This document shows, piece after piece, positions 1 through 7,853 of a stretch of 64,000 bases of DNA (its first letter is position 1; each line of letters begins with the position of its first letter). The translations under genes were made by a program, and so were the position numbers. Source of the stretch: CAZEFK01 sp964511405 (GTDB lineage Bacteria > Pseudomonadota > Alphaproteobacteria > Elsterales > Elsteraceae). Below the pieces are notes generated by a model. The model did not search any database. It saw nothing but the letters and a program-made list of their open reading frames with translations, and was not told the DNA's origin. Location of the stretch: positions 1-64,000 of the forward strand of contig CAZEFK010000006.1 in the NCBI GenBank assembly GCA_964511405.1, in the 5' to 3' direction.

Positions 1-34
1 TGCGGTGGTCGACACCGCTGCGCGCCGCGCTCCT

Positions 35-74
35 ACCCTGTCGCCCAAAAATCGGCGTCGCAGCGCGACAGGGT
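35..74. repeat. 10-bp perfect inverted repeat with 20-nt loop
   Basis: ACCCTGTCGC at 35-44 pairs perfectly with GCGACAGGGT at 65-74. The repeat lies just past the 3' end of the CmcI-like gene, which reads leftward. A leftward transcript could form this hairpin, but its only T run is in the loop, not after the stem. It is therefore not a textbook intrinsic terminator. It could be a weak terminator, a protein site or chance. Nothing else is visible in bases 1-93. Confidence 0.35.
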
Positions 75-93
75 GTGAGAAATCCGGACTAGG

Positions 94-858
94 CTACAGC
101 TTCTTCAGCCAGGCCATCGGCCAGTGGGTCGGGGTCGCGCCGAGCGCGCTCTCGTCGAACGGGCGCGGCGGCGCCACCAGGTCGAAGTCCTGGGTCTCCA
201 TCAGGAACAGGCGCACGGCCTCGGCCGGGTTGTCGATGTCCCAGCCCGGCTGGCCCCGCGGCACGTCGGTCAGGTCGCGCATGATGCCGTCGGTGGCGAC
301 CAGGTAGGAGCCCGAGGTCACCAGCGGCGCATAGGCCCTGAGCTCGGCCAGCACGTGCTCGCGGCTGTGGTTGGAGTCGAGCAGCACCATCACCGTCTCG
401 CCCGGCTGGAGTGCGGCGCGCACCTGGTCGAGTACGCCCTCGTCGATGGAGCTGCCCTCGATCAGCTGGATGTGCCGGGCCAGCGGGTGCGCCTCGATGG
501 CGTCCCGGTTGTGTTGGCGGATCTCGATGTCGATGCCGACCACCCGGCCCTTGCCGATCGCCTGGGCCAAGGCCGCGTAATAGATCAGCGAGCCGCCATG
601 GGCGACGCCGGTCTCGACGATGACGTCCGGCTTGACCTCCCAGATCGCTTCCTGGACCCGGATCATGTCCTCGGGCAGCTGGATGATCGGCCGGCCGAAC
701 CAGGAGAAGGTATAGCTGTACTTCTGGTTCCAGCCGACCTTGACCCAGACGTCGGAGACCAGGCTGAAGCCTTCGGTCGAGTAGAGCGGCACGGTGCGCG
801 GGCCATCGGGGCCATCCACCGCGATGGTGCGCTGGTCGGTGTCGATGGTGAGCTTCAC
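94..858 (-). CDS. CmcI/cephalosporin hydroxylase-family SAM-dependent O-methyltransferase
   Basis: 254 residues, GTG start, last gene of the leftward CDP-sugar operon, 16 bp after the preceding methyltransferase. The family (CmcI, rhamnosyl O-methyltransferases) transfers methyl from SAM to sugar or other hydroxyls in a metal-dependent way. Visible support: the SAM-binding segment around residues 80-92 (VETGVAHGGS), then GIDI at the end of the second strand, and the acidic LLDSNHS segment near residue 160 where the metal site of CmcI lies. There is no signal peptide or membrane segment, so the protein is cytosolic. As the only O-methyltransferase-type gene at the end of a CDP-deoxysugar operon it is a good candidate for O-methylating that sugar. 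The family call is firm; the substrate is inferred. Confidence 0.85.
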   Translation of the reverse strand: MKLTIDTDQRTIAVDGPDGPRTVPLYSTEGFSLVSDVWVKVGWNQKYSYTFSWFGRPIIQLPEDMIRVQEAIWEVKPDVIVETGVAHGGSLIYYAALAQAIGKGRVVGIDIEIRQHNRDAIEAHPLARHIQLIEGSSIDEGVLDQVRAALQPGETVMVLLDSNHSREHVLAELRAYAPLVTSGSYLVATDGIMRDLTDVPRGQPGWDIDNPAEAVRLFLMETQDFDLVAPPRPFDESALGATPTHWPMAWLKKL

Positions 859-874
859 GCGGGGATTCCTTGAG

Positions 875-2053
875 TTAGCAGTCGATCAGGTCGAAGGTCA
901 GGCCAAGGCTGGCGACAGCCCCGGCGATCTCGGCGCGGTAGTTGGGGTTCATGATGACCACCGTGCCGACGCCGCGGGCCGCGGCATCGGCGGGCGCCAG
1001 CACCGGGTGGCCGGTGAGCGGGACCGCTTGGCCCTGCTTCTTCGGGTTGACGTCGATCAGGCAGTCGATCAGGTCGGCCTCGGGATCGATCATGGTGGCG
1101 AAGGTCACGCCCTTGGCGCCGGCCCCCCACAGCGCGACCGGTCGTTCGGCGCCGAGCTCGGCCAGGCGCCGGCGCCAGTCCTGGGTCGCCTGGACGGTGG
1201 CGGCGGCGAAGCCGGCAACTTGATCCAGCAGTGCCGTGGGCGCACGGCCGATGCCGGCTTCGGCGCGGTCGGGCCGCCCTTCGGCCCACAGATACTGGCC
1301 GCCGAACACCGCGTCCATGCGATCGGCGACGAACCCGGCCCGACGCATGGTCTCGGCCAGCGAGTCCGGCGAGAAGTAGTTGCAGTGCTCGTAGAAGCAG
1401 TCCTGGACGACGCGGTTCTCCAGGATCCAGCCGACGTCGGGCGTCTCCAGGAACAGCCGGACATCGGGCTGGGTGGCGAGTCCGCGCCGGATCACGGTCA
1501 GGAAGCCGACGGGGTCCGGCACGTGCTCGATGGTATGGCGGGACACCACGACGTCGACCGGGCCGCCGGCGCGGTCGCGCACGAAGCCGGCATCGGCCTC
1601 GGTGAAGATGCGGGGCAGGAACGCCAGCGGCGGCCGGCCGCCGTCGCCGCGATAGGCGGGGTCGAAGCCCAGGCCCAGGCGCAGCCGCCCGCCGCCGCGG
1701 CTGGCCAGCCGCTCCAGGAAATAGCCCTGGCCGCAGCCGACCTCGACCACCGCCAAGCGCTCGCCGGTGGCCAGGATGCGGTCGGCGCGCGCGTCGACAT
1801 GGGCGCTGAAGATGCCCGAGACGCTCTGGTCGTTCTCATAGGTGGCGTCGTAGATCGCGCGGTCCGGATCGAAGGCGGCGTTGAAGCCGAAGCCGCAGGC
1901 GCGGCAGACCATCAGCAGCAGACGACCGCGCACCGCGGCGCGCGCGGCTTCGGCGGTGGGATAGAGCCGGTTCTGCAGCACCGGCACTTCGGCACGGTCC
2001 AGGCAGGACAGCAGGTCGCCGCCGCCGCAGACCGGGCAGGTCGACCGGATCAT
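875..2053 (-). CDS. Class I SAM-dependent methyltransferase with C-terminal Methyltransf_14-type domain
   Basis: 392 residues. I start at the ATG at 2053, which overlaps the upstream stop by 4 bases (ATGA), not at an upstream in-frame codon. The N-terminus carries a CPVC pair followed by further Cys (CRAC), the small Zn-binding domain typical of sugar methyltransferases. The SAM motif EVGCGQGYFLE follows near residue 107, then HTIEHV, a common post-motif in this family. The C-terminal half has WGAGAKGVTF and DVNPKKQG, the second Rossmann-like domain seen in TylC3/NovU-type C-methyltransferases. It is the second protein of this architecture in the operon (see 3536-4765), and it lacks the YHEH motif found there. 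It may methylate the same nucleotide sugar at another position. The family is sure, the target unknown. Confidence 0.8.
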   Translation of the reverse strand: MIRSTCPVCGGGDLLSCLDRAEVPVLQNRLYPTAEAARAAVRGRLLLMVCRACGFGFNAAFDPDRAIYDATYENDQSVSGIFSAHVDARADRILATGERLAVVEVGCGQGYFLERLASRGGGRLRLGLGFDPAYRGDGGRPPLAFLPRIFTEADAGFVRDRAGGPVDVVVSRHTIEHVPDPVGFLTVIRRGLATQPDVRLFLETPDVGWILENRVVQDCFYEHCNYFSPDSLAETMRRAGFVADRMDAVFGGQYLWAEGRPDRAEAGIGRAPTALLDQVAGFAAATVQATQDWRRRLAELGAERPVALWGAGAKGVTFATMIDPEADLIDCLIDVNPKKQGQAVPLTGHPVLAPADAAARGVGTVVIMNPNYRAEIAGAVASLGLTFDLIDC

Positions 2054-3012
2054 GGCCGGGCCTCCGCCAGCTCGTGCCGCCACCAGTCGACGCTGTGGGC
2101 CAGGCCCGTGTCCAGGTCGAACCGCGGCGTGAACCCGACCTCGCGGTTCAGCCGCTCGACCGCGGCGACCAAGCGCGGCGGCTCACCGGATTTGGGCGGC
2201 AGGGCGCCGCGCCGGACCAGCTCGGGCCGGCCGGCCAGCCGGGCGACCCGGTCGACCACGTCATGGAGGGCCACCGGCACGCCGGAGGCGATGTTGACCG
2301 GGCCGCCGACTGCGCTGAGCGTCAGCGCCGCGAAGGCGGCGCCGGCATCGCGGCTGTCCAGGAAGTCGCGGATGCCGTCGCCCGGCCCGGTCTTGACCGG
2401 CGTGCCGGCGAGCAACCCGCGCGCTACAGCGGGAACCAGGCGGTTCGGCGACTCGGCCGTCCCGTGCAGCAGGAACAACCGGCCGGTCGCGGCGCGGTCG
2501 CCCAGCCGCTCGAACAGCCACGCCGCGGTCTCCAGCTTGGCGCGGCCATAGAGGAAGGCCGGCCGGCACGGACTCAGGCGCTCGTCGGCGACGCCGTCGG
2601 CCAGGCCCGGATCGGTCCAGTCATATTCGGCGCAGGTGCCGCCCATGACCACCCGGCCGCAGCCGGCGTCCAGGCAGCGCTCGACCAGGTCGCGGGTGGC
2701 TGCCGCCCAGTCGCGGTTGCTCTCGGCGTCCCAGAACTTGCCGTGCTCGGTGACCCAGGCCAGGTGCAGCAGGTGAGTCGGTCGGACGGCCGCGACCAGG
2801 GCCCGGCGGTCGTCGGCGTCGAGCAGGTCGGCGGCGTGCCAGGCGATCCCGGCCGATGCCTCGGCCAGGGCCGGTGCTTCGGCCGAAGTCTCGGCCGGGG
2901 CCGGGGGGCGCCGGCCGGTGCCGACTACGGCGCCGGCGGCGGCCAGCGGCGCGAGCGCGTGGCGGCCGATGAAGCCGCCCGCGCCCGTGACCAGGATGCG
3001 GGGCCGGGTCAT
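2050..3012 (-). CDS. NAD(P)-dependent epimerase/dehydratase family protein, probable CDP-4-keto-sugar reductase
   Basis: 320 residues, extended SDR fold. The start is the ATG at 3012, overlapping the stop of the 3,5-epimerase gene by ATGA. The open frame runs further upstream, but that part is a low-complexity Arg-rich shadow of the epimerase gene. N-terminal nucleotide motif TGAGGFIG at residues 9-16; catalytic Tyr/Lys in YGRAK. The order dehydratase, C-methyltransferase, 3,5-epimerase, SDR is that of 6-deoxy-L-sugar pathways where the last enzyme reduces the 4-keto group. The reductase role rests on this context, since a dehydratase or epimerase would look similar in sequence. Confidence 0.8.
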   Translation of the reverse strand: MTRPRILVTGAGGFIGRHALAPLAAAGAVVGTGRRPPAPAETSAEAPALAEASAGIAWHAADLLDADDRRALVAAVRPTHLLHLAWVTEHGKFWDAESNRDWAAATRDLVERCLDAGCGRVVMGGTCAEYDWTDPGLADGVADERLSPCRPAFLYGRAKLETAAWLFERLGDRAATGRLFLLHGTAESPNRLVPAVARGLLAGTPVKTGPGDGIRDFLDSRDAGAAFAALTLSAVGGPVNIASGVPVALHDVVDRVARLAGRPELVRRGALPPKSGEPPRLVAAVERLNREVGFTPRFDLDTGLAHSVDWWRHELAEARP

Positions 3013-3539
3013 GGGCGCAACAGCGGCAGCTGGGCGTCGCGCTCGGACAGCACGGTCGGCGCCAGCGGCCAAGCGATGCCCAGGGCAGGGTCGTTCCAGC
3101 GCACGCCGCGCGCCGCCTCGGCCACGTAGTCGGGCGTGATGGCGTAGAGCAGCTCGCTGTCGTCGGCCAGGGTCTGGAAGCCGTGGGCGAAGCCGGCCGG
3201 GATGTAGAGGGCGCGATAGGACTCGGCGGTCAGCTCGACCGCGACATGCTGGCCGAAGGTCGGCGATCCGGGCCGGATGTCGACGATCACGTCGAACACG
3301 GCGCCGCGCACGCACCGGACGATCTTGGTCTCGCCATGCGGGTCGGCCTGGTAATGCAGGCCGCGGGTGGTGCCGCGCCGGACGTTCTGCGACAGGCTCC
3401 ACTGCCGGCCGCAGGCGACCAGGCCGTGCGCCTCCAGCGTCGCGGCGCAGTAGGTGCGGGCGAAGAAGCCGCGCTCGTCGCGCCGCGGCTCGATGTCGAT
3501 CAGGAAAGCGCCGGGCAGGCCGGTCGGAGCGAGCTTCAC
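3009..3539 (-). CDS. rfbC: dTDP-4-dehydrorhamnose 3,5-epimerase family protein (RmlC-like)
   Basis: 176 residues, close to the usual RmlC length. The GTG start at 3539 overlaps the stop of the C-methyltransferase (GTGA). RmlC landmarks are visible: DERGFFART near residue 20, the active-site His in TTRGLHYQ near residue 60, and the PAGFAHGFQT stretch near residue 115. The enzyme epimerises C5 and/or C3 of 6-deoxy-4-keto hexoses and so turns a D- into an L-configured sugar. Here the substrate should be CDP-linked, because the operon has CDP-glucose synthesis genes and no rmlA/rmlB. If C3 already carries a methyl group, only C5 epimerisation would be possible. The family is certain; the stereochemistry is inferred. 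Confidence 0.85.
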   Translation of the reverse strand: MKLAPTGLPGAFLIDIEPRRDERGFFARTYCAATLEAHGLVACGRQWSLSQNVRRGTTRGLHYQADPHGETKIVRCVRGAVFDVIVDIRPGSPTFGQHVAVELTAESYRALYIPAGFAHGFQTLADDSELLYAITPDYVAEAARGVRWNDPALGIAWPLAPTVLSERDAQLPLLRP

Positions 3540-4765
3540 GCGAACTCCTGGATCTCGGGCACGGCGATGACGAAGCGTCCGCCCCAGTCACGGATGCCGG
3601 CCATCTGCTCCATGATCTCGGCCTTGAGGTTCCAGGGCAGGATCAGCAGGTAATCAGGCTTCTCCCGGAACACCGCCTCGGGCGCTTCGACCGGAATGCC
3701 GGAACCGGGCAGCAGGTGGCCTTGCTTGTGCGGGCTGCGATCGACCACGAACGCGATTTGATCGGGCCCGACGCCGGCATAGTTCAGCAGCGTATTGCCC
3801 TTGGCCGCCGCGCCGTAGCCGGCGACCCGCCGGCCGGCCTGGCGGGCGCGGGTCAGGAAGTCGAGCAGGCCGCGCCGGCAGGCCTCGACGCGGGCGCCGA
3901 ACGCGGCATAGGTCTCGCGCCGGTCGAGCCGCGCCGCGGCCTCGTCGGCGCGCACCTTGGCCAGGCCCGGGGCCGGCATCGCCGCCGGGCGGGCGGCGCT
4001 GCCGCCCCACAGCCGCAGCGACCCGCCATGGGTCGGCAGTTCCTCGACGTCGTCGACACGCAGGCCGTGGCGGGCGAAGGCGGCTTCGACGGCGCGCAGC
4101 GAGAAGTACGAGAAGTGCTCGTGATAGATGGTGTCGAACTGGACGTCGGCCATCAGCCGCAGCAGGTGCGGGAACTCGAACGAGAACACGCCCTCGGGCT
4201 TGAGCAGCCGGGCGACGCCGCCGATGAAATCGTTGAGGTCGGGGACATGGGCCAGCACATTGTTGCCGACCAGCAGATCGGCCGCCCGGCCGGCCGCCGT
4301 GAGCCGGTCGGCCATGGCCACGCCGAAGAAGCCGACCTCGGTCGGCACGCCGGCCGCGACCGCGACGGCGGCGACATTGGCCGCCGGCTCGACCCCCAGC
4401 ACCGGGATCCCGCGCTCGACGAAGTGGCGCAAGAGGTAGCCGTCGTTGCTGGCGGCCTCGACCACCAGCGACTGCGGCCCCAGCGCCAGCCGCGGGATCG
4501 CCGCCTCGGCGAAGCGCCGGGCATGGTCGACCCAGCTGGTCGAGTAGGAGGAAAAGTAGAAATAGTCGCTGAACAGATCGGCCGGCGCCATGTCGTAGTC
4601 CAGCTGGACCAGCAGGCAGTCCTGGCAGACCACGGCGTTGAGGGGGCAGGTGACCTCGGGCGTGGCGGCGTCGGGGCGCCGATAGGCGTTGGCCGAGGGC
4701 ATGGTGCCCAGGTCGACGAAGGGCCAAAGGCGCGGGCTACCGCAGGATCGGCAGCGGAAGGTCAT
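3536..4765 (-). CDS. Sugar C-methyltransferase, TylC3/NovU-like (Methyltransf_13 + SAM + Methyltransf_14)
   Basis: 409 residues from the ATG at 4765, which overlaps the rfbG stop by ATGA. A longer in-frame opening upstream is an Arg/Gly-rich shadow of rfbG. The N-terminus has the four-Cys Zn domain (CRSC and CQDC). The SAM motif is VEAASNDGYLL. The family signature YHEHFSYFS lies near residue 200; in characterised 3-C-methyltransferases the Tyr and His of this block are catalytic. The C-terminal domain has GYGAAAKGNTLLNY. These enzymes C-methylate C3 of a nucleotide-linked 4-keto-6-deoxy sugar. Its place right after CDP-glucose 4,6-dehydratase predicts a CDP-linked 3-C-methyl-6-deoxyhexose. 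Confidence 0.88.
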   Translation of the reverse strand: MTFRCRSCGSPRLWPFVDLGTMPSANAYRRPDAATPEVTCPLNAVVCQDCLLVQLDYDMAPADLFSDYFYFSSYSTSWVDHARRFAEAAIPRLALGPQSLVVEAASNDGYLLRHFVERGIPVLGVEPAANVAAVAVAAGVPTEVGFFGVAMADRLTAAGRAADLLVGNNVLAHVPDLNDFIGGVARLLKPEGVFSFEFPHLLRLMADVQFDTIYHEHFSYFSLRAVEAAFARHGLRVDDVEELPTHGGSLRLWGGSAARPAAMPAPGLAKVRADEAAARLDRRETYAAFGARVEACRRGLLDFLTRARQAGRRVAGYGAAAKGNTLLNYAGVGPDQIAFVVDRSPHKQGHLLPGSGIPVEAPEAVFREKPDYLLILPWNLKAEIMEQMAGIRDWGGRFVIAVPEIQEFA

Positions 4766-5808
4766 GCGGCGGCAAGCTCCTCGAAGCGGGCGATCTGGGC
4801 CAGGCACAGCGCCTCGGGCGCGGCGCCGGCGCGGGCGTCCCGCCACCATTGGGCGGTCCAGGCGAGGGCCGTGGGCAGGTCCAGGCGCGGCCGCCAGCCC
4901 AGCCGCTGTTCGGCAAACGCAGACTCCAGCTCCAACAATCCCGCCTCGTGCGGGCCGGGCTCGCCGTCGGGCTCCCAACTGCCGGCGCCCGTGGCGCGGA
5001 TCAGGGTCTCGATCAGCGCGCGGACCGGCACCGCGCCGCCGGCATGGGGGCCGAAATTGACGGCCTCGGGCGCCCCGGCGGAGTCGGCGGCGACCGCCTC
5101 GGCCAGGCGCAGATAGCCTTCCAGCGGCTCCAGCACGAACTGCCAGGGCCGGACCGAATTGGGATTGCGGATCCGCAGCGGCCGGTTCGATTCCAGCGCC
5201 CGGAAGAAGTCGGGGACCAGCCGGTCCTGGCCGCGGTCGCCGCCGCCGATGACGTTGCCGGCGCGGCCGGTGGCCAGGCCCACGCCACGCGCGGCCAGGA
5301 AGCTGCCGCGCCACGACGCGGCCAGGATCTCGGTGCAGGCCTTCGACGCGCTGTAGGGATCGTGGCCGCCCAGCGGATCGCTCTCGACGAAGCGCCGGCC
5401 GTCCTCCTTGTTGGCATAGACCTTGTCGGTGGTGGCGATGACCACGGCCTTGAGGTCGGGCGCCCGGTCCAGCGCCGCCAGCAGGTGGGCCGTGCCCATC
5501 AGGTTGGTGGCGTACGTCGCGACCGGATCGGCATAGCCGCGCCGGACCAGTGCCTGGGCGGCCAAGTGCAGCACCACCTCGGGCCGCGCCGCCACCACCG
5601 CGGCCTCGACCGCGGCGCGATCGTTGAGGTCCACCGCCGACCCGGGCAGCGCCGGCAGGCGGGCCGCCAGCGACTCGGGCTCGGCCGCCAGCGCCAGGCC
5701 GGTGACCTCGGCGCCCAGCCGCCGGAGCCACAGCGCCAGCCACGCTCCTTTGAAGCCGGTATGGCCGGTCAGCAGCACCCGTCGTCCGCGCCAAAATCCA
5801 GGCGTCAC
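4762..5808 (-). CDS. rfbG: CDP-glucose 4,6-dehydratase
   Basis: 348 residues from a GTG at 5808 that overlaps the rfbF stop (GTGA); the ATG 36 bases upstream lies inside rfbF and is less likely. It converts CDP-D-glucose to CDP-4-keto-6-deoxy-D-glucose using bound NAD+. It begins with the family's LLTGHTGFKGAWL motif, has ATTDKVYANKEDG near residue 125 and the catalytic DPYSASK near residue 150. The length fits RfbG (about 355-360). It is preceded by rfbF and followed by a sugar C-methyltransferase, so the CDP-4-keto-6-deoxyglucose is not used for the usual ascarylose or abequose 3-deoxygenation. No E1/E3 dehydrase genes (rfbH type) are present in this window. Confidence 0.93.
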   Translation of the reverse strand: MTPGFWRGRRVLLTGHTGFKGAWLALWLRRLGAEVTGLALAAEPESLAARLPALPGSAVDLNDRAAVEAAVVAARPEVVLHLAAQALVRRGYADPVATYATNLMGTAHLLAALDRAPDLKAVVIATTDKVYANKEDGRRFVESDPLGGHDPYSASKACTEILAASWRGSFLAARGVGLATGRAGNVIGGGDRGQDRLVPDFFRALESNRPLRIRNPNSVRPWQFVLEPLEGYLRLAEAVAADSAGAPEAVNFGPHAGGAVPVRALIETLIRATGAGSWEPDGEPGPHEAGLLELESAFAEQRLGWRPRLDLPTALAWTAQWWRDARAGAAPEALCLAQIARFEELAAA

Positions 5809-6578
5809 GCCCACACCTTCCAGGGGGCCCGGCCGGTTTGCCACAGGACCTCCAGCGCTTCCTTCTCGCGCAGCGTGTCCATGGGCTCCCAGAAGCCGTC
5901 ATGGCGCCAGGCGGCGATCTGGTCTTGCGCCACCAGGCGCTCGACCGGCTCGCGCTCCCACGCGATCTCGTCGCCGTCGATCAGGTCGATGACCTTCGGT
6001 GACAGCACGAAGTAGCCGCCATTAATGAAGCTGCTGCCGCGCGGCGGCTTCTCTTCGAACCCCGTGACCCGGTCGCCATCGACCAGCGATGCGCCGAAGC
6101 GGCCGGGGGGCTGCACCACCGTCATCGTGGCGAGCTTGCCGTGACGGCGGTGGAACGCGATCTCGGCCGTGACGTCGACGTTGCCCAGGCTGTCGCCGTA
6201 GGTCAGGCAGAAGGCGTCCTCATCCTCGATGTAGCGGCGCACCCGGCGCACGCGGCCGCCGGTCTGGGTCTCGTCGCCGGTATCGACCAGCGTGACCCGC
6301 CACGGCTCGGACCGGATGTCGTGGTAGGCGACGGTGTTGCCCGCCAAGTCGAAGGTGACGTCGGCCCGGTGCAACAGGTAATTCGCGAAATACTCCTTGA
6401 TCACATAGCCCTTGTAGCCCAGGCAGATCACGAAGTCGTTGATGCCGTGGGCGGCATAGATCTTCATGATGTGCCACAGGATCGGGCGGCCACCGATCTC
6501 GATCATCGGCTTCGGGCGCAGATGCGATTCCTCGGAGATCCGGGTGCCGCGGCCGCCGGCCAGGATGACCAGTTTCAT
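5805..6578 (-). CDS. rfbF: Glucose-1-phosphate cytidylyltransferase
   Basis: 257 residues from the ATG at 6578 (MKLVILAGG), which is exactly the usual RfbF length; an in-frame ATG 9 bases upstream is less likely. It catalyses CTP + glucose-1-phosphate to CDP-glucose + PPi. Visible: LAGGRGTRISE nucleotide-binding loop at residues 5-15, KPMIEIGG at 22-29, and TYGDSLGNVDV for the metal site. First gene of the seven-gene CDP-sugar operon. A 96-bp gap (6579-6674) separates it from the preceding transferase gene. That gap holds an AT-richer patch with GTTACCCATTTAACC (minus strand) about 70 bases before the start, a possible promoter or operator, though the operon may also be read through from upstream. 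Confidence 0.93.
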   Translation of the reverse strand: MKLVILAGGRGTRISEESHLRPKPMIEIGGRPILWHIMKIYAAHGINDFVICLGYKGYVIKEYFANYLLHRADVTFDLAGNTVAYHDIRSEPWRVTLVDTGDETQTGGRVRRVRRYIEDEDAFCLTYGDSLGNVDVTAEIAFHRRHGKLATMTVVQPPGRFGASLVDGDRVTGFEEKPPRGSSFINGGYFVLSPKVIDLIDGDEIAWEREPVERLVAQDQIAAWRHDGFWEPMDTLREKEALEVLWQTGRAPWKVWA

Positions 6579-6674
6579 GCAGCCCACGCAGGGCGGGGCG
6601 ATGCGGGCGCCGTGTCACGGCGGTCGACCAGGGTCGAGATCATCGCGCGGTTAAATGGGTAACACCGCACTCTG

Positions 6675-7853
6675 TCAAGCCGGCGCGTCAATGAGGCCGC
6701 GCGCGGCGAGGAATTCGTCGAGGGCCGCGGATGCCGCGGCCAGGACCGACGCCCAGTCGCCCGCCTGCGGCTGCCGGAACAGCCGCATGCTCCGGTACCA
6801 GTCGGTGTCGGTGCGCTCGAACTGCCACCGCCAGTCGGGCTCTTCCTTCAGCAACAGCCACACCGGTCGCCCGAGCGCGCCGGCCAGGTGCGCGACGCTG
6901 GTGTCGGCGGCGATCACCAGGTCGAGCCCGGCGATCAGGGCGGCGGTCCCGATGAAGGCGAAATCGGGCGGGTCGAGCTCGGGCAGCACGACCACATCAG
7001 CGCGGTTCAGGCAATCCCGCTCGGCGTCGTCGATGTCCGGCTTGAGCGACACGATCTGGGCGCCGCGGCCGCACAGGGCGTTCGTGACCAGGTCGATGGG
7101 CACGTCCCGCTCGACCGCCCCGTTCCGGGCGCCCCGCCACGCCACGCCGATGCGCGGCCCGGGGTGTGGCGGCAGCGGCGGGGGCACCGCCGTCGCCACC
7201 AGATAGCCGTCCGGCGACGGGACCGGGGCGGCGGTGTCGCCGAGCAGATGGGGCAGGCTCAGCAAGGGCAGGCACCAGTCGGGGCGTGGCATCGGCGTGT
7301 CGGGCAGCAGCAGCCGGACGTCGCGCAGCAGCGGCTGCGCGCGCAGAAATCCCATCAGTGTCCGGGGCACGAACAGCTGGGCATGGAAGCCGGCCGCCTG
7401 CAGCCGGGGCAGATAGCGCACGAATTGCAGGGTGTCGCCCAGGCCCTGCTCGTGGCTGACGCAGATCGTGGCGCCCGCGGCGACGGGTTCGCCGAACCAG
7501 GGCGGCACCCCCGACGCGACCAGCTGGTCGTGGAGCGGGCTAATGCCGATGCCGATGTCTCCCCGTCGCCGGCCCTCCATGTATCGCCAGCCCTCGCGGA
7601 CCCGCCCGACCGCGTGCAGGGTGTAGCCGACCGCATAGGTTTCCGCGGCCAGGCTGCGCACATCCTGCGGAATCAGGCCCGGGTCGACCCGCCGGCCGCG
7701 AGCGGCGAGCAGCGCGAAGCGCCAGGCGCGCAGGGCGATGGCCGCATCGGGATGGGCCGCCGCGGTGTCGGCGCCCAGCCGTTCGGCTTCGGCACAGCGG
7801 CCGGCGGCGATCAGCGCCGCGACGTCGGCGGCGGCCCGGTCCGCCGGCGTCAC
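6675..7853 (-). CDS. TPR-containing glycosyltransferase family 9-like (heptosyltransferase-fold) protein
   Basis: 392 residues, GTG start at 7853 overlapping the preceding stop (GTGA). The first 100 residues form short Ala/Leu-rich TPR-like helices. The rest resembles the C-terminal half of ADP-heptose:LPS heptosyltransferases: SHEQGLGDTLQFVRYLP near residue 135 (compare the GDxL helix of GT9), GVAWRGA near residue 238, and AADTSVAHLAGALGRPVW near residue 320, the nucleotide-sugar binding signature. Such TPR-GT9 proteins are common next to OGT-like genes in alphaproteobacteria. No membrane segment is visible. The acceptor is unknown; it may extend a glycan begun by one of the neighbouring transferases. 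Given the heptose pathways in this window, a heptose donor is plausible but unproven. Confidence 0.8.
   Translation of the reverse strand: MTPADRAAADVAALIAAGRCAEAERLGADTAAAHPDAAIALRAWRFALLAARGRRVDPGLIPQDVRSLAAETYAVGYTLHAVGRVREGWRYMEGRRRGDIGIGISPLHDQLVASGVPPWFGEPVAAGATICVSHEQGLGDTLQFVRYLPRLQAAGFHAQLFVPRTLMGFLRAQPLLRDVRLLLPDTPMPRPDWCLPLLSLPHLLGDTAAPVPSPDGYLVATAVPPPLPPHPGPRIGVAWRGARNGAVERDVPIDLVTNALCGRGAQIVSLKPDIDDAERDCLNRADVVVLPELDPPDFAFIGTAALIAGLDLVIAADTSVAHLAGALGRPVWLLLKEEPDWRWQFERTDTDWYRSMRLFRQPQAGDWASVLAAASAALDEFLAARGLIDAPA

Noticed and set aside
794..2551. 585-codon plus-strand open frame across two CDP-operon genes
   Set aside because: Antisense shadow crossing the junction of two overlapping real genes; no recognisable protein features.
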